Below, piece by piece: positions 22,651 to 33,704 of a stretch of DNA of 64,000 nt. The stretch covers positions 81,772,383 to 81,836,382 of the forward strand of contig NC_035445.2 of NCBI RefSeq assembly GCF_002127325.2, read 5' to 3'. Position numbers and translations under genes: made by a program. Source of the stretch: Helianthus annuus (Eukaryota > Streptophyta > Magnoliopsida > Asterales > Asteraceae). The notes below the pieces were generated by a model, which made no database searches, was not told where the DNA came from, and saw nothing but the letters and a program-made list of their open reading frames with translations. Numbering within the stretch: position 1 is the stretch's first letter; each line of letters opens with the position of its first letter.

Positions 22651-23495
22651 AACCACCAAAATAATGAGCTCCAAAGGGTGACAAAGAAGTCCGATGCTGA
22701 ACCAGGTGACCGGAATAAATACATAAAAGAGGGTCTTAAAATTTTCATATTATCAATTAGCAAGTGTTGGGAGCATACATGTATTGTACCTTATGTTTTA
22801 TAAGTTTTTTAATAAAGTGTGGATGTAGGTCCATAGGACATTATATTTTATTATTATCTTTATATTTATTATTGTTTTTTTTATGATTTTTTTGTTTTAG
22901 TTTTATTACTTATTTAAATCATGTATTTATTTTCATATTATCAATTAGCAAGTGTTGGGAGCATACATGTATTGTACCTTAGGTTTTATGAGTTTTTCAA
23001 AAAAGTTTGGATGTAGGTCCATGGGACATTATATTATTATCTTTATTTTTATTATTGTTTTTTTTTATGATTTCTTTGTTTTAGTTTTATTACTTATTTA
23101 AATCATGTATTTACTTTTGTAATACACATTAATTTATTTTTTTTAATTTTATTTGTGTCCATACACGACGTAATGTGCGTATGTGGTTCAATGTTTTTAC
23201 GTCTATTTTTCTCATATGATGGGTTCGTTGCAACTCGCAGATCATATATCGACTTAGTTATTCTTTTCTATGTTTTACGTTTCGGTCTAATTTATTCATA
23301 TTAACACACCGCAATGGGTGTGTGTGATTCAATGATTTTACGTCTACGTTTCGCCCAATGTAACTCTTTCCATTTTAATTATTTTGTTTACGAGTTTTTC
23401 CGGTGTTGGTGGTCGTCCGCGGTAGTATAGCATTGGTGCAACTTGGCACGGTTTTATGTTCCCACCGCAACGCGGGGGCTTAGTATATAATCATA
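22651..23495. repeat. Flank of element B, left copy of duplicated segment, with internal 188-bp tandem repeat
   Basis: This AT-rich host sequence continues the target site of element B. Two copies of a unit starting ATTTTCATATTATC lie at 22741 and 22929. The segment ends in a GC-rich inverted motif (CCGCAACGCGGGGG) followed by CTTAGTAT, which recalls a Helitron 3' end. It is repeated at 31201-32049. Confidence 0.8.
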
Positions 23496-23999
23496 CCGTT
23501 AATCGCTTCTCAACGAGAGTATCTTACTTATAGGCCAAAGCACAATATCTCTAATTCGAAAGAACTTTCGACCCACTTTGGAATAGTCGACGTTTCTCTA
23601 CCCGAAACAATCCAATGTTTTATTGAGCCTCTCTTTTATGTATCTCAATTTATATGTGATTTTATACTTGAACGTTCGTTCATTTCCAAATGTCGTTTTA
23701 ATCATTTTGCACGTTATCGCAATCGTGAACAATAATAATTCCTCTCGAACAAACTAAATTTACAATGCTTTCCTTATTCATGTTATGCTATGTGAAACCC
23801 ATGATTATACTATGTGAGACGTCGTAATCTTTTATGTTATACAACTCGAGTTGAACCTTTTATGCTATATGACATTTTATGCCATGTGAATCAAGTGAAC
23901 CCTTTATGCTATGTGACACCTTATGCTTTATGATCGATTTCATTTTTTTTAAACAAACATTATGACCAAGTCACACCTATTCGCTCTTTTGAATCTTAG

Positions 24000-25109
24000 A
24001 TGTCTTCTCGTCACTCCAACGCGTCTAAGAAGTCAAAGTCTCGCTCCACAAAGAAGATGATGGCTTTCACGGCCGATCAATTTGCGCGTGTCGTCCCAAA
24101 GGTCATTTCCGAGATTCGAGCCTCCGAAACTCCTCACTCTTCCGTCGACTCTAAGGTTGAAATACGCAAGCCCGTCTCGTTCAACTTCAAGCACTTTTCG
24201 TCGTGCAATCCCAAGCCATTCACTGGAAATGATGGGGTGACCGCCATGCTCGAGTGGTTTGATAGCATAGAGGTCACGTTCATCAACAGTGATTGCCCCG
24301 ATGAGCTCAAAACGCGTAGTGCGACTGGAGTATTCCAAGCCCGAGCTCTTGAGTGGTGGACGAACGAAAGAAACATCCGTTCGAACGAGCTAGCGTATGC
24401 ACTGACATGGGAGGAAGTCAAAGCCTTGATGATGGACGAGTTTTGTCCTCCGCATGAGCAACGAAAGTTGGAAGAAGAATTTTGGACTTTAAAACAAATT
24501 GGTGATGATAACCTAGCTTACACCACCCGTTTCAAACAACTCAGCTTCATTGTCCCTCACCTTGTTATAACCCCTGAACGCAAGAAAAGCAAATATATCA
24601 ATGGGTTACCCCCTAGCATGCGTGATACGATCGAGGCAGCCAAACTCTATAGCATCGAAGCCATTTACTGTTTGGCCGCGTCCTTGAACAACAACCGTAT
24701 CCGTGATAAGCAAGCCGCAAACCCTGTGTCTTCCAAGCCAGCCCACCAAATCACCCAACAATCGAATAACAATAGGGGGAAGAAGCGAAAGCAATCCAAC
24801 CCCGTTTGCAACGCGATTGTGCCGCCTGTTAACCCGAACCCTGTTGCTCCTGTTGATGCCCCCAAGTCGTACACTGGGATTCACCCCAAGTGTGCCACTT
24901 GCAATTACCATCATCCCGCCAAGGCTAGGTGTCGCCGTTGTGGCAGTTGCCATCGTTATGGGCACGATACCGCTTTTTGCCGCCTTTACCAGCAGGCTCC
25001 TCCAGCTCCTCCAGCCCCTCAAGCTCAACAAGCTCTGCCTGCCCCTCAGAACGCAAGACCACCTAGGGCATGTTTCAAATGTGGGGATGTTAATCATCTT
25101 CGTCCCTAA
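24000..25109 (+). pseudogene. Element C gag, one premature stop
   Basis: The start MSSRHSNASKKSKSRSTKK is basic. Capsid text includes KPFTGNDGVTAMLEWFDSIE and ALEWWTNERNIRSNELAY. Zinc-binding clusters are CATCNYHHPAKARC, CRRCGSCHRYGHDTAFC and CFKCGDVNHLRP followed by a TAA and CPQ. The stop cuts the last knuckle before its final Cys. One C to T change of a CAA codon would explain it. The frame continues on to protease. Confidence 0.88.
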
Positions 25110-26448
25110 TGCCCTCAATGGATCCAAGAGCAGCAGCAGCCGCCTCGTGGACGCGCCTTCAACTTAAACGCAAATCAAGCACGCAACGACAATGACGTCA
25201 TTAATGGTACGTTTCTTGTTAACCATCTTTATGCTTCGATACTATTTGATACTGGTGCGGACAAAAGCTTTGTGTCCTTAGAATTCGAATCATTGTTAAA
25301 TTATGCATGCTCTAAGCTACCTAAATCGTTTTCAGTTGAAGTCGCCAATGGCAAGTCTATCTTAGTCGATTCCATTCTCCTCGATTGTCGTCTTAATCTT
25401 AACGAGCATGCTTTCTCTATCGATCTTATACCCATGCAACTGGGTAGTTTCGACGTCATCATAGGCATGGATTGGCTCCAAAAGAACCATGCCGAAATCG
25501 CTTGTCACGAGAAGTTCGTTCGCTTACCTCTTCCATCCGGTGACGTTTTACACGTTTATGGAGACCAACCTTCAAAGGGACTGAAGTTGATGTCTTGCAC
25601 ACAAGCGAACAAGTACTTGCGCAAACAGTACTTTGCCTTTTTAGCCCACGTTGTGGAAGAAAAGGGCAAGGGAAAGAGTATAAGTGATGTTCCAGTGGTG
25701 CGCGACTTCCCTGACGTCTTTCCTGAAGATTTACCCGGTCCTCCTCCACCTCGATCCGTTGATTTTCGTATTGACCTCGTACCTGGTGCGACTCCTGTTG
25801 CCAAGGCTCCTTATCGTCTTGCACCTTCCGAGATGCAAGAATTGTCTACTCAGCTTCAAGAACTCCTCGATAAAGGTTTCATTCGTCCAAGTACCTCTCC
25901 TTGGGGTGCTCCTGTGCTTTTCGTTAAAAAGAAAGATGGTTCTTTCCGCATGTGTATCGATTATCGTGAGCTCAACAAACTCACCGTTAAAAATCGTTAC
26001 CCTCTTCCGCGTATCGACGACCTCTTTGACCAACTTCAAGGCCGCTACCTGTTTTTCCAAAATCGATCTTCGTTCTGGTTATCACCAACTTCGAGTTCTC
26101 GAAGAGGATGTCCCCAAAACCGCTTTTCATACTCGCTATGGACATTACGAGTTCATGGTTATGCCTTTTGGCTTGACCAACGCACCCGCTGTGTTCATGG
26201 ATCTCATGAATCGTGTTTGTAAGCCTTACTTGGATCGCTCCGTAATCGTCTTCATTGATGATATTCTCAGTTATTCTAAATCTCGAGCCGATCATGAACG
26301 TCATCTCCGCCTTATACTTGAACTCTTGCGTGTTGAACGTTTATACGCTAAGTTCTCTAAATGCGAGTTTTGGATCAAAGAAGTTTAGTTCCCTGGACAC
26401 GTCGTTAGCGAAAAAGGAATCCACGTCGACCATTCAAAAATCAAAGCC
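25110..26448 (+). pseudogene. Element C protease and reverse transcriptase
   Basis: The protease motif [20 protein letters not shown] is intact near 25250. RT follows: [20 protein letters not shown], then after a frameshift near 26050 [38 protein letters not shown] and the FIDD site ([13 protein letters not shown]). A TAG at about 26386 replaces the usual Gln of EVQF. The two lesions are the only breaks. Confidence 0.88.
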
Positions 26449-28509
26449 GTGAAGAATTGGACCGCGCCTAAATCTCCTTCTGAAATCCGTTCCTTCTTAG
26501 GATTGGCGGGTTATTACCGCCGGTTCATCTCAAACTTTTCGAAAATCGCCGTTCCTCTCACTTCGTTGACTCAAAAAGAGAAACCTTTTGCTTGGGGTCC
26601 TGAGCAAGAGGAATCCTTTCAGACTCTCAAGGACTTGCTTTGCAACGCTCCTATCCTCGCTCTCCCTGATGGGAATGATGATTTCGTGGTGTATTGTGAT
26701 GCCTCAAATCGTGGTCTTGGTTGTGTGCTCATGCAACGAGACAAGGTCATCGCTTATGCCTCCCGTCAACTCAAAATGCATGAGAAGAATTATACTACCC
26801 ATGACCTCGAACTTGGCGCAGTCGTTTTTGCGTTAAAGATTTGGCGACACTACCTATACGGTACTAAGTGTGTGGTTTTCACTGACCATAAGAGCCTACA
26901 ACACATCTTTGACCAAAAAGAACTCAATATGCGACAACGACGTTGGGTGGAATTACTCAACGACTATGACTGCGAGATTCGCTATCACGCTGGTAAAGCG
27001 AATGTCGTGGCCGATGCACTTAGTCATAAGGCTCATGTAGATGTTATTCGTTGTTTTCGTATCTCTAGCGATCTTCACAATTGCATTCGTGAAGCGCAGT
27101 ACTCATCTATCAACGAAGGTTCCATGGCTGTAGAAGTACGTGGAGCATCTGAAAGTCAACTTGTTTCGAAACCTAATGGTCTCCTCTATTGTTGTGATCA
27201 CGTCTGGATACCAGATCATGACAATCTCTGTGACCTCATCATGAACGAAGCACACAAATCTAGGTACTCAATTCATCCTGGCGCTGACAAGATGTACCAT
27301 AATCTACGTACATCCTATTGGTGGCCCGGTATGAAGAGAGACATTGTTGTGTACGTTTCCAAGTGTCTTACCTGTTCGAAAGTCAAAGCCGAGCATCAAC
27401 GACCTTCTGGCCTACTCGAACAACCTGAAATCCCCGTTTGGAAATGGGATAGCATTGCGATGGACTTCATAACTAAACTCCCTTGTACACCTTCTGGTTA
27501 CGATAGTATTTGGGTGGTCATTGATTGTTTGACCAAGTCCGCACAATTCATTCCCATTCGTGAGGATTTCAAGGTTGAACGACTTGCTCGTATCTATACC
27601 AATGAAGTCATACGCCATCATGGTGTTCCTCTCGACATCATTTCTGATCGTGATGGTCAATTCACTTCGCGTCTCTGGCAAACTTTTCAGTCCGCTATGG
27701 GTACTCATTTAAATCTCAGTACGGCCTTTCATCCTCAATCGGATGGACAGACTGAATGTACTATTCAAACCCTAGAGGACATGCTCCGTTCTTGTGTCAT
27801 CGACTTTGGTGGTAATTGGGATGTGCATTTACCTTTGATCGAGTTCTCGTACAACAATAGCTACCACTCCAGTATTCAAATGGCTCCTTTCGAGGCATTG
27901 TATGGTCGCAAATGCCGATCTCCTTTAAGCTGGCATGAGATTGGTGACAAGCATTTTACCGGCCCTGAGATCATACAAGAAGCAACGGATAAGATTCTCC
28001 AAATCCGTGACAATCTACTCAAGGCTCGAAGTCGTCAAAAGAGCTATGCTGACAAGGGACGCAAACCAATGGAATTCGACGTTGGGGACCATGTCCTACT
28101 CAAGGTGTCCCCTTGGAAAGGAGTGGTCCGTTTTGGTAAAAAGGGAAAACTTGCCCCTCGCTATGTCGGTCCTTTCAAGATACTCGAAAGGATTGGTAAA
28201 GTGGCTTATCGCCTCGATTTACCTCAAGAGCTCAACAACGTTCATCCAACGTTCCACGTCTCGAACCTAAAGAAATGTCTCGCTGATGAAGGACTTCAAG
28301 TTCCCCTCGAAGATCTTCAAATCAATGATACTATGCATTTTGTGGAAAAGCCGGTGGAAATCGTAGAACAAGAAGTCAAGTTATTAAGGCGCAGTAAAAT
28401 TCCTATCGTCAAGGTTAGATGGGAAGGTAAACGTGGCGCCGAATTTACTTGGGAACTCAAAAGGGATATGAAGTCGAAGTATCCTCACCTTTTCCCTACG
28501 TCTTCCTAA
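26449..28509 (+). CDS. Element C RNase H, integrase and chromodomain, intact frame
   Basis: The 686-codon frame is open and ends naturally. RNase H acidic residues are D84 (VYCDASNRG), E121, D146 (FTDHKS) and D189 (VADALS). The integrase zinc finger is H269, H276, C306 and C309. The catalytic triad is D339 (AMDF), D400 (ISDRDGQF) and E436, with 35 residues between the last two. The GPF motif ([13 protein letters not shown]) is followed by a chromodomain-type tail (about residues 625-686) with [17 protein letters not shown]. It would be translated only as part of the upstream polyprotein, which is broken. Confidence 0.9.
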   Translation: MKNWTAPKSPSEIRSFLGLAGYYRRFISNFSKIAVPLTSLTQKEKPFAWGPEQEESFQTLKDLLCNAPILALPDGNDDFVVYCDASNRGLGCVLMQRDKVIAYASRQLKMHEKNYTTHDLELGAVVFALKIWRHYLYGTKCVVFTDHKSLQHIFDQKELNMRQRRWVELLNDYDCEIRYHAGKANVVADALSHKAHVDVIRCFRISSDLHNCIREAQYSSINEGSMAVEVRGASESQLVSKPNGLLYCCDHVWIPDHDNLCDLIMNEAHKSRYSIHPGADKMYHNLRTSYWWPGMKRDIVVYVSKCLTCSKVKAEHQRPSGLLEQPEIPVWKWDSIAMDFITKLPCTPSGYDSIWVVIDCLTKSAQFIPIREDFKVERLARIYTNEVIRHHGVPLDIISDRDGQFTSRLWQTFQSAMGTHLNLSTAFHPQSDGQTECTIQTLEDMLRSCVIDFGGNWDVHLPLIEFSYNNSYHSSIQMAPFEALYGRKCRSPLSWHEIGDKHFTGPEIIQEATDKILQIRDNLLKARSRQKSYADKGRKPMEFDVGDHVLLKVSPWKGVVRFGKKGKLAPRYVGPFKILERIGKVAYRLDLPQELNNVHPTFHVSNLKKCLADEGLQVPLEDLQINDTMHFVEKPVEIVEQEVKLLRRSKIPIVKVRWEGKRGAEFTWELKRDMKSKYPHLFPTSS

Positions 28510-28526
28510 ATTTCGGGACGAAATTT
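28508..28526 (+). promoter_or_regulatory. Hairpin upstream of element C polypurine tract
   Basis: The arms AAATTTCG and CGAAATTT (8 bp, perfect) enclose a 3-nt GGA loop. Seventeen bases separate it from the LTR start at 28544. Here the pol stop codon precedes it, so it is not translated. Confidence 0.72.
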
Positions 28527-28543
28527 CCTAAAGGAGGGGAGAC

Positions 28544-30973
28544 TGTAACGCCCGGCTCTTTTGTACTTTCCATTTATAGAAAGTTTTGTTTGTATTTCTA
28601 TTTTTGGAAACCTTGTATTCTTGTAATCGTTCCTTTCTTTGTAATCATTGTTAAACCGAGACTTGGACCATTAATGAAACTTGTATTTTGTTACATTATT
28701 GTTGCACGCACTCTAATTATGCTCGTATGTTCGATTAGTGAATCAATTTGTGCTTGAACGTTATTCTTGGAAACTATGTGCTAAACTTGTAATTAAACTA
28801 AACTTATGCATTGAACGTGTTTTGAACGAGAACGATACTTGGTTATGACATTTATACGCTTAATTATACTTTGATTATGATCGTCGTACTTGATTTCACC
28901 TTATACTATGCCTTTATGACCAAACAAGTCCCTAAGCTATTAAAAAAGGCACCTAAATGAATCAAACATAAACTCCAGGGGCCTAAGTGTAACAAAACGA
29001 AAGTTTGGAGAACCATACCCGCCGCGTGACGCGAAGGGGCTTGGCGTCACGCAAGCCCCTTGTTTCGGCAGAATGTGTTTCTTTTAGCTGGTTACACGAA
29101 ATCCCATTAATCTAACCCACCCAATCACCTTTAATCCACCTCTAATCACCTCCAATCATCTTATAACTCCTCCATTATAAATACCCACCTTCTCCAACCT
29201 ATTTGACACTTTCACAACTCCTAAATCTTCACTAAACTACTCTCTAATCAGCTGAGAATCTGAGTTTTGGACAGATTCGTGAAGCTTTACAAAAGTGAGT
29301 GTAACTTGCTCATTTCTCAACCAAATCACTTGGTTCTTCTTCCTATTGCTTTGTTATGTCCTTGGGTTTGAATCCTTGGTTTTTCCTTGGAAGAATCATG
29401 CTTGGATTTGCCCTAAAATGGACTAAAACATTCTGTTTTGTTTATTATTATTCAACAACTTATTATTTCTTATCAAACTTGAGCCTACTCACCTCACACC
29501 TATGTCCTATTGCTTACAACACTTCTCGTGGTTGGTTAAGCTTAAAAACAAGGTTAAGACACTTAAAAATCAAAGGATTAAACCACATAAACTTGGTGTT
29601 TTGTTTAGGGTTTTAACCCACAAGTCATGTCAAACTTAGACTTTGATGCATGATTTGATTATTTCTATTAGTTTAGTTTATCTTAGATACTAGTATAGAC
29701 CTTAGTTCGTGACCCTCCTTGGTTGTCTTTACATCAAGTGAAGTGGTGAACATCAAAGGGGTGCCTAAATGGAAGCTTAGTCTTCCTACCCCATACATGA
29801 CATCCTTGTAACTAGAGGTGCCTAAATTGAGATTTAATCTTCTACCTCCTACTTGAAATATTGGACCTAAATAATATGTAATATTTAACCTAAGTATAAG
29901 CACATACCTATTCGAACCTTTGATGTTAAACTTATGTTTATATGTTAAAGAAGTAGAACATCATCCAAGGCCTAAACCTTAATATGATTCTAATGGGTTT
30001 ACTACCCATGAAAAACATTAAATAACCATATTGGTTACCTAGTGTCGTATAATGGTTATAAGGTTTAAAAGATGATTATTTTTATACACGTATATATTGT
30101 TTTTATGCTAAGTTATTCCATATTCTTAATCTTCTGTAAACGCCAAACTCACACACCTATGTTTCCTCGTGTAGAAGGACTAGGTGCTCCAAGCTAAATC
30201 ATCCACCAAACTTACTCTCGGATCTTCAAGTCAAGACTTGTAAACCGTGAGTATACTCGATCTCTTTTTCCCCTTTACACTTTGGGATGCAACATGTATA
30301 CCTATTCAAAACAACTTTTATGCTTAAACAAAACATACTCTATCTATGAACGAAACATGAAACTATTGTGAATTTTTGCTATGCTTATATGCTCTATGAA
30401 CGATTTGGAACGTTATATGCTCATTAACTTTGCTAGCTCACCTTAACAATTGTAGCTCCATAGGATTGATGCCCCGCCCGTTATTCTTGTGGGTATTGTT
30501 AAGTTAAACTTTACCACCCCGCTAAATTTTTGGGATTAGGCTTGTTATGCGTTGTATTCTTGGGTTTGATCATATTGTACGCCAAAAATTGCATTGCTAG
30601 TAATTTACACATTATGTAACATGTTGGATATGAGTTTTTATTCTATTATGCTATGTAGTCAAACTTGTATACTCGCATTTGCTTTTGCATTGAACTCTAT
30701 TTTAATACATGTTGCAGGTTAATTGTTGAGGTGATATTCAAGATGAAACAAGATTTAGGGTGGACTAGATACACACCTAGATTAATTTACCTTTTATTGT
30801 TATGATTTATGTTGAAACAATGTTGTTATCTTTATTTGAATTTTGTATGACATTAGTATTGGAAATGAAATTTGAATTTAATTAAATATTGTTACATAAT
30901 GTTATGAAGTCTCTTGCAATCTATACACATTTCGTCTCATCCCGATGTTTCCGCCATCGGTTGGGGTGTGACA
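28544..30973 (+). repeat. Element C 3' LTR
   Basis: This 2430-bp LTR begins TGTAACGCCCGG right after the polypurine tract and ends GGGGTGTGACA. It is followed by ACTCTGATACCA, a one-base variant of the sequence after the left copy. Confidence 0.93.
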
Positions 30974-32049
30974 ACTCTGATACCAGTTTGTTAGCTTCGA
31001 AATGAGAAACAGAATACAGAAGAGGAATTTCACACAATCAAAGCTAATTCATTGCTCATCACCAACTAACATTTATACAATGACTCAACTAAGTTTCCCG
31101 CCTACTAACAGACTCTAACAAATTAACATAAACTTATTACATTTGTGACACAATTTCCCTATACTTCTATTTATTACACTTTTATCCAAAACAATAGTAA
31201 CAAACCACCAAAATAATGAGCTCCAAAGGGTGACAAAGAAGTCCGATGCTGAACCAGGTGACCGGAACAAATACATAAAAGAGGGTCTTAAAATTTTCAT
31301 ATTATCAATTAGCAAGTGTTGGGAGCATACATGTATTGTACCTTATGTTTTATAAGTTTTTTAATAAAGTTTGGATGTAGGTCCATAGGACATTATATTT
31401 TATTATTATCTTTATATTTATTATTGTTTTTTTTTTATGATTTCTTTGTTTTAGTTTTATTACTTATTTAAATCATGTATTTATTTTCATATTATCAATT
31501 AGCAAGTGTTGGAAGCATACATGTATTGTACCTTAGGTTTTATGAGTTTTTCAAAAAAGTTTGGATGTAGGTCCATGGGACATTATATTTTATTATTATC
31601 TTTATTTTTATTATTGTTTTTTTTATGATTTCTTTGTTTTAGTTTTATTACTTATTTAAATCATGTATTTACTTTTGTAATACACATTAATTTATTTTTT
31701 TTTAATTTTATTTGTGTCCATACGTAATGTGCGTATGTGGTTCAATGTTTTTACGTCTATTTTTCTCATATGATGGGTTCGTTGCAACTCGCGGGTCATA
31801 TATCGACTTAGTTATTCTTTTCTATGTTTTACGTTTCGGTCTAATTTATTCATATTAGCACACCGCAATGGGTGTGTGTGATTCAATGATTTTACGTCTA
31901 CGTTTCGCCCAATGTAACTTTTTCCATTTTAATTATTTTGTTTACGAGTTTTTCCGGTGTTGGTGGTCGTCCGCGGTAGTATAGCATTGGTGCAACTTGG
32001 CACGGTTTTATGTTCCCACCGCAACGCAGGGGCTTAGTATATAATCATA
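30974..32049. repeat. Right copy of duplicated element B LTR plus flank
   Basis: This copy holds the remnant of the B primer-binding site, the B LTR (30989-31200) and the same AT-rich flank with two units starting ATTTTCATATTATC at 31293 and 31483. Similarity to 22427-23495 is close to complete, with scattered substitutions. It ends at 32049 (TAATCATA), exactly where the left copy switches to the element C leader. Confidence 0.88.
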
Positions 32050-33560
32050 TATGTGCTAACAAAATGTACTACAAAATGTTTCTAACTTTTCTCAAAATGG
32101 TTGTAACTTCTCTTATACTTAAGGTACGTGCATGATTATGGTGTAACAACTTTTATTAATGATTCATTTTCTACACGTTGTTACGGACATGCGTGGTCTG
32201 ACGTTTTTACGTCTTCTTTTCCAGTGTTGCTTGTCGTTGACAATGGCGTGTTATTAATGTTGTTGGTATGGTTGTACCCGCCGCAGCGCAGGGGTGCTTC
32301 CATCTTAGTTTATTTTATTTTTGAAATTTCCGTGGCTTTAATTATCTCCTGCTTGGCTTTCTGCATAGTTGTGTTCCATAGTCAAAAATATAAGATTTTC
32401 ACAAATTTTTTATTAGATGTTTATTTTAATTAACTCTTTAGTCAATTAAATCACTTTACTGATTTTCATAAATAATTTGTCTGAGGTAGTCATTAGTCAT
32501 AAGTCATGATCTCTCTTTCTTCAATCTCTTAATTTGTGTTGTAAATTTAACATTCACCTATCTATGTTCGATCTCCCTCTCTCTTCATACACATGCAGAC
32601 TTGTAATTTTAAGTAAGCCTTTAATTAGTAGGGACCGTGAGTTGTGTCAGTTTAACGAGTACTCATTCCAATCCATGTTACCAAGCCACCTTTACCCTCT
32701 CTATTCTTCCCTACACCCTACACCCTACACAGACATTAGTTTGAGTGTTTCACTAAATGAGAAATTAGGATAACTTTGGACATAAATCATTATATGGAAT
32801 TGTTATTTATATAATTGTATTTTTATTGAGTTTGCCTTCTATTATGTGAGAATTTCGCAACGAATCAAACCATGTCCAAAACAAAGCTAAGATAATAAGA
32901 CATCGATGCTCGAAGTTCTGTGCTTGAAGCAGATAAAGTAGTGAAAATTGGAAGGGAAACGAGCGGAACATGTGAGGACTTGTTCGATATAGGAGAAGGG
33001 ACAAACATTGTAGTGGTATGTATGTGGGAGACATCCTTAGATATTGTTTATCTAGACAAAGAAACCAGTGGGAACCCTAAGGGTGTGCACGGTGCACCCT
33101 AACTCGTACATACGCACATGGCGTGGGTGATGAGCACACTTGACACATCGTCAACGGCCACTTGTGAGCCCAACTTACCACTGGGCATGGGGTTCGCGTA
33201 CCCACTGTATAATTACAAATGATACATCATATATGTTTTATTCATCATATAAGAAGTCTTTTGACTTCAAAAACATTACTCAACATTTTGTGTTTGTGTA
33301 TGAAAAAACATGATGAATAAAACAAAACATATATGAACTCTCTTGACTTCAAAAACATTACTTCAACGTTTTAAACCATTTTTAGAGAGATAGATATGAT
33401 ATACAGATTGAGTCAGAGGAGGCATGCATAATTAAGGCATAGTGTCAGTTTGTGTTTGTGTATGATCTAACCTAGCTTCTTTCTGGGACCACCTTTTTAA
33501 CATATTCTCCTAACCCTACTGTTTACTTGTCCCACCCTTCATCAACTCAAACATACCCTT
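32050..33560. other. Intergenic region upstream of the HD-Zip gene
   Basis: No gene with strong support was found. Near 32266-32312 a GC-rich inverted motif (CCGCCGCAGCGCAGGGG) followed by CTTAGT resembles the motif at 23461-23495. A short open frame at 32920-33102 (DKVVKIGRETSGTCEDLFD) looks protein-like but matches nothing I know. An inverted repeat lies at 33228-33334. Confidence 0.4.
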
Positions 33561-33571
33561 TAATTTCTTCA

Positions 33572-33579
33572 TATAAATA
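33572..33579 (+). promoter_or_regulatory. Candidate TATA box of the HD-Zip gene
   Basis: TATAAATA lies 126 bases before the start codon. It overlaps the start of a 47-bp tandem duplication that fills the presumed 5' leader. Confidence 0.5.
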
Positions 33580-33668
33580 TCACACCTTTCTTGCACCAAA
33601 AAGCACCATCAAAACACACACAAATATCACACCTTTCTTGCACCAAAAAGCACCATCAAAACACACAC
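33575..33668 (+). repeat. 47-bp tandem duplication in the HD-Zip 5' leader
   Basis: The unit starting AAATATCACACCTTTC occurs at 33575-33621 and again at 33622-33668 without visible change. It is followed by a short (AC)n run. The copies are identical by eye, suggesting a recent duplication. Confidence 0.85.
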
Positions 33669-33704
33669 ACACACACACTACACTACACTTTACGTGTATT
33701 TAGC

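Larger units (their letters stand above)
23496..30973 (+). mobile_element. Element C: Tekay-type chromovirus, plus strand, lacking its 5' LTR junction and primer-binding site
   Basis: A 504-bp leader (23496-23999), gag, protease, RT, RNase H, integrase and chromodomain are followed by a hairpin, a polypurine tract (AAAGGAGGGGAGAC) and the 3' LTR (28544-30973). Only three lesions disable the coding region. No tRNA-Met type site is visible between 22426 and 24000 on the plus strand. The leader is joined directly to duplicated element B flank at 23495. Confidence 0.88.

Noticed and set aside
22569..22763. Frame MLIDNMKILRPSF and its copy at 31115-31315
   Set aside because: It spans the B LTR and its target site, so it is not a gene; both copies come from the duplication.
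20009..23495. Treating the whole 3.5 kb direct repeat as the LTR of element C
   Set aside because: The GCTCT duplication and the start right after the polypurine tract define a 2.4 kb LTR; the extra part contains the B LTR with its own AACCA duplication.
24606..25127. Minus-strand frames of 173 and 95 codons across element C gag
   Set aside because: They are shadows of the plus-strand gag, which has zinc knuckles and capsid text.
32920..33102. Short frame with protein-like text (GRETSGTCEDLFDIGEG)
   Set aside because: No recognised family, no clear start or splice partners; kept only as a note in the intergenic entry.
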